A stretch of 29,783 nucleotides of DNA. It comes from JBBIJO01 sp037445895 (GTDB taxonomy: Bacteria > Bacteroidota > Ignavibacteria > Kapaibacteriales > UBA2268). The notes below the pieces were generated by a model. It did not search any database. It saw only the letters and a program-made list of their open reading frames with translations, and was not told where the DNA came from. Below are positions 8,163 through 16,776 of the stretch, in pieces (within the stretch, counting starts at the first letter, position 1; each line of letters starts with the position of its first letter). The stretch covers positions 1 through 29,783 of the forward strand of contig JBBIJO010000019.1 in assembly GCA_037445895.1 (NCBI GenBank). Direction: 5' to 3'. Position numbers and translations under genes: made by a program.

Positions 8163-9056
8163 ATGAGCAATTTTACACCTTACGGGACAATGACCGCATT
8201 GGTGACTCCTTTCAATAGGAAAGGGGAAGTGGATTTCAGAGCGCTACGCAAACTTATCGATTACCAAATCGAAAATGGTGTCGAATCTATTCTAGTTTGT
8301 GCGACGACTGGCGAAAGTGCTTCGCTAACCATTAAAGAAAGGCAGGCAATTATCATCGAAGCGGTCCAGTATGCAAATGGTATGGTCCCAATCGTTGCTG
8401 GAACCGGAACAAATGAAACCGAGATGAGTTTAAATATGACTATTTTCGCAAAAGAAAATGGTGCTTCTGCTGCTCTTTTGGTTACTCCTTATTACAATAA
8501 GCCTCCGCAAGATGGACTTTTTGAACATTTCCACTTAATCGCAAAAGAAACCGATTTCCCAATTATTCTTTACAATGTCCCCGGACGAACCGGCGTCAAT
8601 ATGACCGCCGAAACACAACTTCGCCTTGCAAATGCTTGTCCCAACATTGTTGCCACCAAAGAGGCTTCGGGCAATCTTCAACAAATTATGGAGATTATCA
8701 AAAACGCACCTGGGCATTTTTCTGTCCTTTCGGGCGACGACTCGTTGGCACTCCCTATCATTGCATTAGGGGGTAAAGGCGCTGTTTCGGTCATTTCGAA
8801 CTTTGCACCAAGAGAATTTTCTTCGATGATTCGGATGGCTTTGAAAGGCGACATTGCTCTTGCTCGGGATAAACACTACAAACTACTCGAAATTATGGAA
8901 CTAATGTTCATCGAATCTAATCCAATCCCAGTTAAATATGCGTTGTTTTTGAAAGGGTTGATAAAACAAGTTTATCGTATGCCACTTTTAGAGTTGAGAA
9001 AGGAAGACAAGAAGAAAATAAGAACCGCAATAATGAAATTAGCTAATTTAATTTAG
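8163..9056 (+). CDS. dapA: 4-hydroxy-tetrahydrodipicolinate synthase
   Basis: Condenses pyruvate with aspartate semialdehyde, the first committed step of lysine and diaminopimelate synthesis in the cytoplasm. At 297 residues it has the normal family length and is a single TIM barrel. Visible active-site features are CATTGESASLT (Thr48-Thr49), the YNVPGRTG motif with Tyr137, and the Schiff-base Lys166 in VATKEASGN. The start at 8163 follows AAGGGG (8151-8156); an in-frame TTG at 8157 is less likely because it overlaps that spacing. The DUF6544 membrane protein starts 12 nt after the stop, so the two are probably co-transcribed. Confidence 0.96.
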   Translation: MSNFTPYGTMTALVTPFNRKGEVDFRALRKLIDYQIENGVESILVCATTGESASLTIKERQAIIIEAVQYANGMVPIVAGTGTNETEMSLNMTIFAKENGASAALLVTPYYNKPPQDGLFEHFHLIAKETDFPIILYNVPGRTGVNMTAETQLRLANACPNIVATKEASGNLQQIMEIIKNAPGHFSVLSGDDSLALPIIALGGKGAVSVISNFAPREFSSMIRMALKGDIALARDKHYKLLEIMELMFIESNPIPVKYALFLKGLIKQVYRMPLLELRKEDKKKIRTAIMKLANLI

Positions 9057-9068
9057 AATCGTAACCTT

Positions 9069-10151
9069 ATGCATATTGTTTTCTTTTTCTTACTGATTGC
9101 CCACGGAGCAATTCATTTACTCCCTTTTCTGAAGAATATCGAAAACGCTGCCCAAAAAGAGTTAATCGAAAAAACTAAAAAATCGAAGAAATATTGGGGG
9201 CTTGCTGGAATTTTTTTGTGTGTCGGCGCTTTGTTGTTTCTCGTCGAACTAAAACTTTGGATTTTGTTCGTGCTATTTGGAATAGCACTTTCCCAAACTT
9301 TGATAATATTCCATTGGAAACAAGCAAAATTTGGGACGATTTTGAACTTTATCGTTGCTTTGGTCTTACTCGTCTCAATTTGGGATATATTCCTCCTTAT
9401 ACAAGTCCGAAAAACCAGCGAACATTTTGCAAAATCCGCTTCCGATAGAAAAATTATAGTTGCCAACTCAAGTATCGAAAACTTGCCCTACCCTGTTCAA
9501 AAATGGCTTAAAAATTCTGGTGTAGTAGGGAAACAAGACATTTCAGTTGACTGCATTAAACAAAAAGGTCGCTTGCGGACTGAACCGAACGGAAAATGGT
9601 ATAGGTTCGAGGCTTTGCAGTGGATTTCCCCCGTTCAACCAGAGTTCATTTGGTTTGCAAAAGTCAGTCTCTTTGCTGGTTTGTTTTTGCGGGGTATAGA
9701 TAAGTTAGAAAATGGGCAAGGGAGTATGGAAATTCGATTCCTTTCGGTTTTCCCAATCAAAAATGTAACTGGCAAAGAGATTAACCAAGGTGCGTCGCTG
9801 AGATTTTTGGGTGAAATTCTTTGGAACCCATCTGCTTCGGTCGAGCCTTTTATTGAATGGGAAAATATCGATTCAATTACTTCGAAGGCTAAACTCAGAA
9901 ACTCCGATATGGAGGTAAATGGAATATTCAAGTTCGATTCGAGAGGATTTCCAATATCTTTTTATGCTAAACGATATTTCGAAAAAGAAAATAAGTTTGT
10001 TCTCCGCGATTGGCTCGTCGAAATCGATTCCAGTAGTTACAAATCCTTTGATGGAATAAAAGTTCCAACAAAGTTAAAAGTTATGTGGGCTCTACCAGAA
10101 GGTTCCTTCGAGTGGTTAGAAATTGATGAAGTCGAACTTACTACATACTGA
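9069..10151 (+). CDS. DUF6544 family membrane protein
   Basis: A 360-residue protein. The N-terminal 120 residues contain about four membrane helices and begin with the HGAIHLLPFLKN pattern that often precedes this domain. Residues about 135-360 match the DUF6544/DUF6920 pattern as I know it: LPYPVQKWLKNSGVVG, RLRTEPNGKWYRFEALQW, FIWFAKVSLFAG, RFLGEILWNPSA, VEPFIEWENID, and a C-terminal KVPTKLKVMWALPEGSFEW. The function of the family is unknown to me. The gene lies 12 nt after dapA, a spacing that suggests co-transcription rather than a pathway link. The ATG at 9069 has no strong ribosome site. The soluble domain probably lies on one face of the inner membrane; which face cannot be told. Confidence 0.8.
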   Translation: MHIVFFFLLIAHGAIHLLPFLKNIENAAQKELIEKTKKSKKYWGLAGIFLCVGALLFLVELKLWILFVLFGIALSQTLIIFHWKQAKFGTILNFIVALVLLVSIWDIFLLIQVRKTSEHFAKSASDRKIIVANSSIENLPYPVQKWLKNSGVVGKQDISVDCIKQKGRLRTEPNGKWYRFEALQWISPVQPEFIWFAKVSLFAGLFLRGIDKLENGQGSMEIRFLSVFPIKNVTGKEINQGASLRFLGEILWNPSASVEPFIEWENIDSITSKAKLRNSDMEVNGIFKFDSRGFPISFYAKRYFEKENKFVLRDWLVEIDSSSYKSFDGIKVPTKLKVMWALPEGSFEWLEIDEVELTTY

Positions 10152-10301
10152 TTGAACAAAAGGGAACGCCGATTGCTGTTCGCGAAACCACATTGTTCGT
10201 ATTTTCCATTGCAAATAGGCATTTATTCTTGTATTATTTGATTGAATAAATTATTGCTAATAGAATGAAACTTCGACAAACCACGATGCAAAATAAATCC
10301 G

Positions 10302-10326
10302 AATCTTCGGTCATACGAAGATTTTT
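10302..10326 (+). terminator. Intrinsic terminator
   Basis: A perfect 8-bp stem, AATCTTCG (10302-10309) with CGAAGATT (10316-10323), around a 6-nt loop, followed by TTT. It lies about 150 nt after the DUF6544 stop and just before the promoter of the methyltransferase gene, so it would insulate the two. The DNA from 10152 to 10301 shows no gene. Confidence 0.6.
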
Positions 10327-10346
10327 AGAAAATTGTTTCTTACTTT

Positions 10347-10354
10347 TATTTTTG
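10347..10354 (+). promoter_or_regulatory. -7 box of the zinc-ribbon methyltransferase gene
   Basis: TATTTTTG matches TAnnTTTG and ends 24 nt before the ATG at 10379. No well-spaced TTTG is seen at -33. Confidence 0.4.
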
Positions 10355-10378
10355 TAACTTTATTGCAACGTTTTAATT

Positions 10379-11230
10379 ATGAACTGTAGGTTGTGTGGTA
10401 GCAACAAGATTAAACAAATCAATTGGGGCGGAACTATTTTGCTTCATTGCAATAGTTGCGATATTTATTTCCTTGCCGAATTTCCTAACCAATTGAATTT
10501 GGACAACTACTACGAAAAAGAATATAGAATCGTCAAAGATTTTACGAATACCGAGCACAGACGTATTTCAAGAATTTACGAACAATACCAGCTATTAAGT
10601 ATTATTAACAAATATCACGATATAAAATCAATTCTCGATATTGGATGCGATAAAGGTTTCTTCTTGGACGAAGCACGTCGGCTGGGGATTAATGTGGCTG
10701 GGGTCGAGTTATCCGAAAGTGCAAGAAATTACTGTGCAACAATAGGTTTGGACGTTCGCCATTCTATTGATGAGTTCGATTCTAAATTCGACGCAGTAAT
10801 AATGAGTCATTCACTTGAGCATTTCTTCGACCCGAAAGAAATTTTAACAAAAATCTACGATAAACTCAATAGCAAAGGATTACTTATCGTTAGAGTTCCA
10901 GCATTCGATTCGCCTTGGTCCCGCATTGCTAAAAGCCGATGGATATGGTTCCAGCCAAAAAACCACAATTTTCATTTTACACAAAAGTCACTACGATTGC
11001 TCGCGCAAAACTGTGGATTCGAGGTGCTCGAAATCCAATATCGAAAGTCGAACAACCTTATGACTAAAAGATTTACTAAGCTCTCTCGGAAAGCAATGCA
11101 AAACCTAATTGGCTATCGAGCAAGTCTAAGGCAAAAAATTGGTAATTTTGTTGAAAACACTATGGGGGTAGAATTGCTGATGATTGCAACGAAACAATCA
11201 ATATCCGAGGATGGCTCGCAACAACCTTGA
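10379..11230 (+). CDS. Class I SAM-dependent methyltransferase with N-terminal zinc ribbon
   Basis: A 283-residue protein. It opens with a zinc ribbon (CxxC at Cys3 and Cys6, then Cys24 and Cys27). A Rossmann-type methyltransferase domain of the Methyltransf_23 kind follows: motif I ILDIGCDKGFF (85-95), AGVELSES for the ribose-binding acidic residue, and SHSLEHFFDP as motif IV. The C-terminal part (HFTQKSLRLLAQNCGFEV) is typical of the family. Such proteins often act on sugars, lipids or small molecules in cell-surface polysaccharide loci, but the substrate cannot be read here. It stands as a single gene between a terminator and ssb. Confidence 0.85.
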   Translation: MNCRLCGSNKIKQINWGGTILLHCNSCDIYFLAEFPNQLNLDNYYEKEYRIVKDFTNTEHRRISRIYEQYQLLSIINKYHDIKSILDIGCDKGFFLDEARRLGINVAGVELSESARNYCATIGLDVRHSIDEFDSKFDAVIMSHSLEHFFDPKEILTKIYDKLNSKGLLIVRVPAFDSPWSRIAKSRWIWFQPKNHNFHFTQKSLRLLAQNCGFEVLEIQYRKSNNLMTKRFTKLSRKAMQNLIGYRASLRQKIGNFVENTMGVELLMIATKQSISEDGSQQP

Positions 11231-11389
11231 AAATCAAAAGGTTAAAACTTATCTTGTTACCTCTTAGTAATCTTTATTCTTTTAATTAATCGCATATCTT
11301 TCCATATTTTTATAAATAATAAATTTATTGCTCAATTCGTCTTAGCTTTTTTATTTCAATCATTTTTATTTTCACTAAGAGTTTTTTAT

Positions 11390-11821
11390 ATGTCAAGGTC
11401 TTTTAACAAAGTAATTCTGATTGGAAATGTTGGAACCGAACCAGTTTTGAAAAACACCCCAGCGGGTGTTCCAATAACATTTTTTCGGTTGGCGACTTCA
11501 GAATTTTATCACGATAAAGATGGTAAACCCAGCGAACGAACCGATTGGCACACAATCGTTGCTTGGCGCAGTTTAGCAGAAGTTATAACAAAAATCATTA
11601 AGAAAGGCTCGCGGGTTTTTGTCGAAGGTTCCCTTCATTCGCGAGATATTAATGAAAAGAACGGCGCAAGGAAACAAGTTGTCGAAGTCGTTGCCGATAA
11701 TATCCTTATTCTCGACGGGAGGCGCGATAAAACCGAAAGCGAGCTATTATCGTCGGATTTGTATAACGAAGAGCCCGATTTTTCGTATCCGGATTTAACA
11801 GAGCATTTCGACGACATATAA
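11390..11821 (+). CDS. ssb: Single-stranded DNA-binding protein
   Basis: A 143-residue protein that coats single-stranded DNA in replication, repair and recombination. An OB fold spans residues 1-105 (FNKVILIGNVGTEPVLK, TDWHTIVAWRSLAEV, KGSRVFVEGSLHSR, VEVVADNILIL). A short acidic linker leads to the tail EHFDDI, a variant of the usual DDIPF partner-binding tip that lacks the final Pro-Phe. It is shorter than E. coli SSB because the Gly/Gln-rich linker is nearly absent. The start at 11390 has no clear ribosome site; upstream DNA is very AT-rich. It is convergent with the enoyl-CoA hydratase gene, 19 nt away. Confidence 0.95.
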   Translation: MSRSFNKVILIGNVGTEPVLKNTPAGVPITFFRLATSEFYHDKDGKPSERTDWHTIVAWRSLAEVITKIIKKGSRVFVEGSLHSRDINEKNGARKQVVEVVADNILILDGRRDKTESELLSSDLYNEEPDFSYPDLTEHFDDI

Positions 11822-11840
11822 AAACAGAAAAGCGTTGTAT

Positions 11841-12602
11841 TTATTTCTTCCCGTTCAATAGATTTCGGATAACAGTTTGGGCCGATTCTCCCAGAACAAG
11901 CCGAGCGCTTATCTTTGCCTTTTTATTTAACAAAGTGTCCCAATTATCGGTTCCTTCCCAAAACATTGCTTTAAGCTCGGCTTGTGCTTCGATGCTTCTT
12001 TGCGAGAGTGAGTTTGTAAATACTTCTATAAAATTATCCATTTCTTCTATGCTCGAAAAAAGTCGATTATATAATCCTTTCGAAAGAGCCCAACGAGCAT
12101 CGTACCAATCCGTGTCGATTGTCATTTGCGAGAAAGCAGATTTGCCAATCTTTCGTTCAACCGCATAACTTATCACAAAGGGACCTATGGCTATTGAAAA
12201 TTCACTTAATCGTATCGAAGCAGATTCAAGCGCGAGAACATAGTCGCAAGCGGAAACCAAACCTAATCCACCTCCTACAATTTTCCCTTGGACCCGACCA
12301 ATAATGAACTTTGGGCATTTTCGCATTGAATTAATTACCCGACCGAAACCCGAAAAGAAATCCACTGCGTCGTCGTAATTATCCAAATTTGACAATTCTT
12401 CGAACGAAGCCCCAGCACAAAAGGATTTCACCCCATCGCTTTGCAGAATAATTAGGCGAACATTAGTGTCGGACGAAAGTTGTAGGAAAGCTTGTTCCAA
12501 ATCTTTTAGTAAATACCTTGGGAGTGAATTCCCCTTAGGATGGAAAAAAGTAACCCGAGCAACATAATTCGAGGTTTTAATACGCACATAACCTTCTTGC
12601 AT
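11841..12602 (-). CDS. Enoyl-CoA hydratase/isomerase family protein, methylglutaconyl-CoA hydratase-like
   Basis: A 253-residue crotonase-fold protein, normal length. Seen: the oxyanion-hole segment SFCAGASFEEL (60-70) and KIVGGGLGLVSACDYVLA (107-124). The first catalytic Glu of classical enoyl-CoA hydratase is replaced by Gly114, while the second is present as Glu134 in RLSEFSIAIG. The FCAGASFEEL, GGGLGL and SEFSIAIGPFVIS pattern resembles bacterial 3-methylglutaconyl-CoA hydratases (leucine breakdown), which also lack the first Glu. The exact substrate is not certain. It is the last gene of a four-gene minus-strand operon, 8 nt after the methyltransferase, with an AGGA site overlapping that gene's stop. 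Confidence 0.85.
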   Translation of the reverse strand: MQEGYVRIKTSNYVARVTFFHPKGNSLPRYLLKDLEQAFLQLSSDTNVRLIILQSDGVKSFCAGASFEELSNLDNYDDAVDFFSGFGRVINSMRKCPKFIIGRVQGKIVGGGLGLVSACDYVLALESASIRLSEFSIAIGPFVISYAVERKIGKSAFSQMTIDTDWYDARWALSKGLYNRLFSSIEEMDNFIEVFTNSLSQRSIEAQAELKAMFWEGTDNWDTLLNKKAKISARLVLGESAQTVIRNLLNGKK

Positions 12603-12610
12603 ATACTATC

Positions 12611-13480
12611 CTATTTTTTTGAGATTACAATCAAAAAATGAACTGGCTTGTTGAAAGTTAAGTTCAAAACGGAGTCGAAAGATTTCCACAGAAAAAATGG
12701 AAGCAAAGAAAGCACCCGATAAAGGCGGAAATATTGCACCAGCTTGTTCCCAAAACGATAGAATTTCCATCCGCTCCTTTCTTTCTCGAGCGTTTCGCTT
12801 AAAATTTTATTTAATTTAATTTCGTCGAATGAATGAAGATGGGCATTGTGTGGAGTTGGCTTGTTGCAGTGGATACAAAGTGAATACTTGATTTTTTCTT
12901 TATATGGCGTCGAAAGGATTATCTTTCCCCCAGTTTTTACAATACGAAATAGTTCGGCAATAAATAGCGCCGGGTTTTCAAGATGTTCGATTACTTCGCT
13001 GGCAACAACACAATCGAAAATTTCGTCCTTAAATGGGAGATGGTAGCCGTCGGCAACTACTCCAAAATGATTCTCCGATGGATATTTTCGCAAAGCCTTC
13101 GAAACGTTTGCATAAGAAACGTCGATAGATACAACAATTCTCTCGAAGTCAAGAAGTAGTTTCGATAACCAGGCTCGACCACACCCAACGTCGGCGATTA
13201 TTTTGGATTGTGGAGGGATTTTGGAGAAAACATATTGATACAAACGATGTTCTTCGCAGGCAGTTTCCGGGAAACGTTCCTCGAAGTAGTCGAAGAATTC
13301 GGAATCCTTTGTATAGTGTTCAATATTACGATTGTTGGAGTTTTTAGGGAGTAAAATTGGGATGCCTTCGCGAATTTCAAAATCTCCCTCCTCGGAAGTA
13401 AAAATATTCGAAAATTTGTTGAAATATAAATTACTCTTTTTTTCGGGCGAAACAAGAGTCTGAAATAACGAAAACATCAT
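12611..13480 (-). CDS. Class I SAM-dependent methyltransferase
   Basis: A 289-residue protein. Residues 31-45 (GDFEIREGIPILLP) resemble the Trm112-like segment that often precedes small-molecule methyltransferases. The catalytic domain has motif I IADVGCGRAW (95-104), a DGYHLPFKDEIFD segment near residue 145, EVIEHLENP as motif IV and IVKTGGKIILSTPY. A Cys/His stretch, SLCIHCNKPTPHNAHLHSF, follows and could hold a metal. The start ATG at 13480 overlaps the stop of the upstream barrel gene (ATGA), which implies translational coupling; a second ATG follows at once. The substrate is unknown; the Methyltransf_11/ubiE-like type is typical of lipid, quinone or glycan methylation. Confidence 0.85.
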   Translation of the reverse strand: MMFSLFQTLVSPEKKSNLYFNKFSNIFTSEEGDFEIREGIPILLPKNSNNRNIEHYTKDSEFFDYFEERFPETACEEHRLYQYVFSKIPPQSKIIADVGCGRAWLSKLLLDFERIVVSIDVSYANVSKALRKYPSENHFGVVADGYHLPFKDEIFDCVVASEVIEHLENPALFIAELFRIVKTGGKIILSTPYKEKIKYSLCIHCNKPTPHNAHLHSFDEIKLNKILSETLEKERSGWKFYRFGNKLVQYFRLYRVLSLLPFFLWKSFDSVLNLTFNKPVHFLIVISKK

Positions 13481-14238
13481 TTAATACCCTTGTAGATTGT
13501 AACTCCTGCGGTTAATTTCATAATACGCAGGCGATCATCCTTCGAATAGTTGAACACAGGGAATTCAACACTAATTGTTGGGCTTGCGTAAACTCCGAGG
13601 AACAAGATTGCGTCGTAGCCAATGTTCAAAACTGGGGAAATTTTAAATAAGCCTAAATCCGAAAGCCGACCATCGAACACTTGCCGCGATTGGCTCCCAT
13701 CGCCAAAATGATACTCGGGTGGCGAAACAACTTTTTCCGATACGTTGTAGTGTGTGGAAAGCTTAATTCCAATTCCAAGATTGGCTCCAACAAAAAGATT
13801 AGTATTGAAAAGCCGATTCTTAAACCCCACTACAAGGTTTAGATATGAGTAATCCATACTCAATGTGTTTTCGACTTTTGCAATAAGCCGTTTGTTTTGT
13901 ATTAGAATTGGAAAAGAATCGCCCGGAGTTACCAGATTCCCGTTGAATTTTTGATAATCGAGGCCGATGTTGAACGCAATTGAGTGTGTGTACCAATATT
14001 CGCCTTGTAGCCCGAAAGAATAAGCAAAACCTTTTCCAGATTGAAACTTCGAGCAATTGATAAAAGATTCATATAAATTTAAATTGCCAGAATATGTAAC
14101 TATGCTCGATGTTCCTGCAACCCCGACAAATAATTTTGGGATTCGGAAAGGCAATCGAGGGGAATATTGCCAATCGAAACCTTGCGATGAAGCAAGAATC
14201 GGCACAAAGAAGCAAAATATGAAGAAAATTCTTTTCAT
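13477..14238 (-). CDS. Predicted outer-membrane beta-barrel protein
   Basis: A 253-residue protein with a clear signal peptide (MKRIFFIFCFFVPILASSQG, AxS cleavage). The remainder is made of alternating amphipathic strands with aromatic girdles (GFAYSFGLQGEYWYTH, SIAFNIGLDYQKF, SYLNLVVGFKNRLF, TNLFVGANLGIGIKL, ASPTISVEFPVF), ending in a strand LTAGVTIYKGIK. This fits an 8- to 10-stranded barrel of the PorT/OmpW-like size seen in Bacteroidota. Its start overlaps by 1 nt the stop of the large T9SS surface-protein gene (TGATG), and its stop overlaps the next start, so translation is coupled on both sides. A role with the upstream surface protein is an inference from that coupling. Confidence 0.75.
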   Translation of the reverse strand: MKRIFFIFCFFVPILASSQGFDWQYSPRLPFRIPKLFVGVAGTSSIVTYSGNLNLYESFINCSKFQSGKGFAYSFGLQGEYWYTHSIAFNIGLDYQKFNGNLVTPGDSFPILIQNKRLIAKVENTLSMDYSYLNLVVGFKNRLFNTNLFVGANLGIGIKLSTHYNVSEKVVSPPEYHFGDGSQSRQVFDGRLSDLGLFKISPVLNIGYDAILFLGVYASPTISVEFPVFNYSKDDRLRIMKLTAGVTIYKGIK

Positions 14239-16547
14239 CAGTCCGAAACTATGAAATGTTTCACTTCGTTGAAAATACCAGCCTGCATTCGCAAGAAGTA
14301 AACACCACGAGGCAGATGCTTCAAACTAAGATTTTTATGGTAAACGTCTGGTTTAGCCATTCCATCGTATATAGTTTCCATTATTTCGCCATAAGAATTA
14401 TAAATCGAAATATTAATTTTCGTTTCGAAGGCAACTTCGTAATCTATGTCGATGTATTCAGAAGACGGATTTGGAGTAGGTTCCGAAAGGCGAAAAAATC
14501 CTTTTGACCCACCGAATAATTTGTATCGCAATCCGCAAAGTGAATCGAGATATATTGTGCCATCGATGCTTTGCGGCAATAGAACACGCGAACAAACTCC
14601 ATCGCCAAATCTTGGCGAAAGAAATTTAAAAGACGAGAATGTTTCGTTGCCTACAAAAGTATCGAAATTTAAAAAGATAAGGGTGTCGAGTTTTTGGAAG
14701 GTTTCGTTCCAGCGTGTTCGCAAGTAAATAGCTAATCGCCCCGGTGTTTGTTGTTCCTTTATTTCTATAATTTCCGCTCTTTCGGAAGCGGTAGCATCTA
14801 TCGAAAAGCCGCGGTATTTCAAAATAGAAGGGTTATAGATTAGGGTATCTTGGTATTCCTTTGCACGAGAAATTTTATCGGATTCGACCAAAATTGGAAG
14901 AGCAAGAACCGCTCCGGGTTTGATTTTTGCATCATTAGGTATTGAAAGCCGAATTGGGTTGGGTAGAACACCACGAGCTTTGAGTTTAATTTTTAATGTA
15001 TCGGACGTTTTGGAAAAATTCGAAATAAGAATTAACCAAGCTACATATTCGCCCGTTTCGGTTGCGGTGGAATCGAAAACTATTCGCAATCTTTTCTGGG
15101 AATTTGGCGGAACGTCGAAGTTCTCCTCGAATATCTTAAATGGAGTTCCCGGATAAGCTGGGTCAACTGCGGCATTCTGGACACGCAGAACGAAGTTACC
15201 ATTATTGAAAATCCTAACAACTGTATCTCTGACGGTCGGACAACCTTCGAAATTATTAATTATGACGTTTCCAAGGTCAATAGAATCGACGTCGGCAGCT
15301 ATCTTAGGAGCAATCCCGACGCCACGTATGTTGAACGTAACTTGTTTCGCGGAATTCGGATAACCCGATACTTTACGCAAAGGTAAATCGGTAGTAAAAA
15401 CAATCTTGGCAAGTATTGTGTCTCTTTGAGTGGGTTGGAAGACAACAGTAAACGAGTCGATTTCGGTTGGAAGCAAATGCCTTACATTTTGTAAACTATC
15501 GAAGATGAGAAATCCATCGGATTGTTTTTCGACATAATAATAGTCAACAATCTGTTGCTTAGTAAAGCCAAAGGGCAAATTCCCATTATTTTTTAAGTAA
15601 ATTTTTATTTGCTTTGTAGTATCGAGCGGTATCGAGCCAATATCGATGAAATCATCTACAATCTCGGCTCCTTCAATTTTGTTTAACGTGATTTTTTGTT
15701 CGACGCCGACGCCGCGTATTGGCACACCGATTATTTGGGATGAATCCGGGTTGGAGGGGTCTGGATAGTAACGCAACGCAAAAAAACCGCTATCTTTGCC
15801 CATATTCATTGGGTAATATTTAAACTGCCACGAGCGACGAGAATCAATCGTTCTGTATTCGTCGAATTCAATTGGGAGTGGCTGATTTTCGAACCAAATT
15901 TCCGCATTTAACGAACGATAAACGAAATAAGCTTTATCGACAAAAATCTTGTCGAATTTGTTATTTTGGAACGTAAGAGTTTTGCGAATAGTATCGACTG
16001 GGTCTTTCCAAACCGAATCAAAATCGATGATTCTTTCGTAAACGTCGAAATCGGAAACCGATTTCCTTGCAATCAATACGAATTCACGATACTTTACCAA
16101 ATCGTCGAGAGAATTTGGAATTTTAACTACCGATGTATCTATCACGCCCAACCGTAGCCGAACCATTCGTTTGCCAGGTGGAAATTGTATGATATTGGGA
16201 TTAGCCTTGTATTTAATCGTGAATTGCAAAGTAGTATTTGGTTGAATAGTATAGGGCAAAGCGGGGAAGCCAAAAAATTCAAAAGTTTCGGTAACCTCGT
16301 TAATTGCTTCGATTGCATACGTATAATCCGACAATGCAATTTGCAAAACTTTTCCAGTTCTATTCTCGATGTTGAAAACTGTTTCCAAAGAATCGTTAAC
16401 AACACACATCCCCATATCGATAGTGTCGGCACCAGCATTAAATTCATTGTAAATCAGAACAGAATTCTGTCCTTTCGAAGCAAAAGGCAACAACAAGAAC
16501 AAAGCTGTTAAATATTTAAAAAAGTATCTATTGAAACTAAAAATCAT
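14238..16547 (-). CDS. Large T9SS surface protein with ASH-like repeats and a cohesin-like domain
   Basis: A 769-residue protein. Signal peptide at 1-26 (hydrophobic YLTALFLLLPFASKG). Residues about 30-530 contain several Ig-like modules of the ASPM/SPD-2/Hydin type: repeated phrases such as DSIDLGNVIINN, TKQIKIYLKNNGNLPF, FNIRGVGIAP and IKLKARGVLPNP mark strand starts and ends. Residues about 535-680 look cohesin-like (SIPNDAKIKPGAVLALP, YQDTLIYNPSILKYRGFSI). The tail (SEPTPNPSSEYIDIDYEV, ISIYNSYGEIMETIYDG, LPRGVYFLRM, HFIVSD) is a T9SS type A sorting domain. It probably works as a cell-surface adhesive or scaffold protein; no enzyme motif is seen. It is the first gene of the coupled minus-strand operon. 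The 229-nt divergent region 16548-16776 separates it from the membrane protein gene and shows no clear promoter box. Confidence 0.85.
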   Translation of the reverse strand: MIFSFNRYFFKYLTALFLLLPFASKGQNSVLIYNEFNAGADTIDMGMCVVNDSLETVFNIENRTGKVLQIALSDYTYAIEAINEVTETFEFFGFPALPYTIQPNTTLQFTIKYKANPNIIQFPPGKRMVRLRLGVIDTSVVKIPNSLDDLVKYREFVLIARKSVSDFDVYERIIDFDSVWKDPVDTIRKTLTFQNNKFDKIFVDKAYFVYRSLNAEIWFENQPLPIEFDEYRTIDSRRSWQFKYYPMNMGKDSGFFALRYYPDPSNPDSSQIIGVPIRGVGVEQKITLNKIEGAEIVDDFIDIGSIPLDTTKQIKIYLKNNGNLPFGFTKQQIVDYYYVEKQSDGFLIFDSLQNVRHLLPTEIDSFTVVFQPTQRDTILAKIVFTTDLPLRKVSGYPNSAKQVTFNIRGVGIAPKIAADVDSIDLGNVIINNFEGCPTVRDTVVRIFNNGNFVLRVQNAAVDPAYPGTPFKIFEENFDVPPNSQKRLRIVFDSTATETGEYVAWLILISNFSKTSDTLKIKLKARGVLPNPIRLSIPNDAKIKPGAVLALPILVESDKISRAKEYQDTLIYNPSILKYRGFSIDATASERAEIIEIKEQQTPGRLAIYLRTRWNETFQKLDTLIFLNFDTFVGNETFSSFKFLSPRFGDGVCSRVLLPQSIDGTIYLDSLCGLRYKLFGGSKGFFRLSEPTPNPSSEYIDIDYEVAFETKINISIYNSYGEIMETIYDGMAKPDVYHKNLSLKHLPRGVYFLRMQAGIFNEVKHFIVSD

Positions 16548-16776
16548 CCCATTTTGCTATTATTCAGAGTGTTAAATTAATAAAAATAAAAGTGTCAACA
16601 AAATTTTACTGTGTCGTTAGAACAACACTTCCCCTCGAATTCAAATCGATAGATAAACAAGAACTATCATTGAAAATCGTTCTGTTAAATAAATTATCAA
16701 AAATTTTTGTCAACGATTCAAATAAATTGTTAATTTAAATTGATTTTTTGTTCGGATTTTCAAAAAAAGTGTTTCT

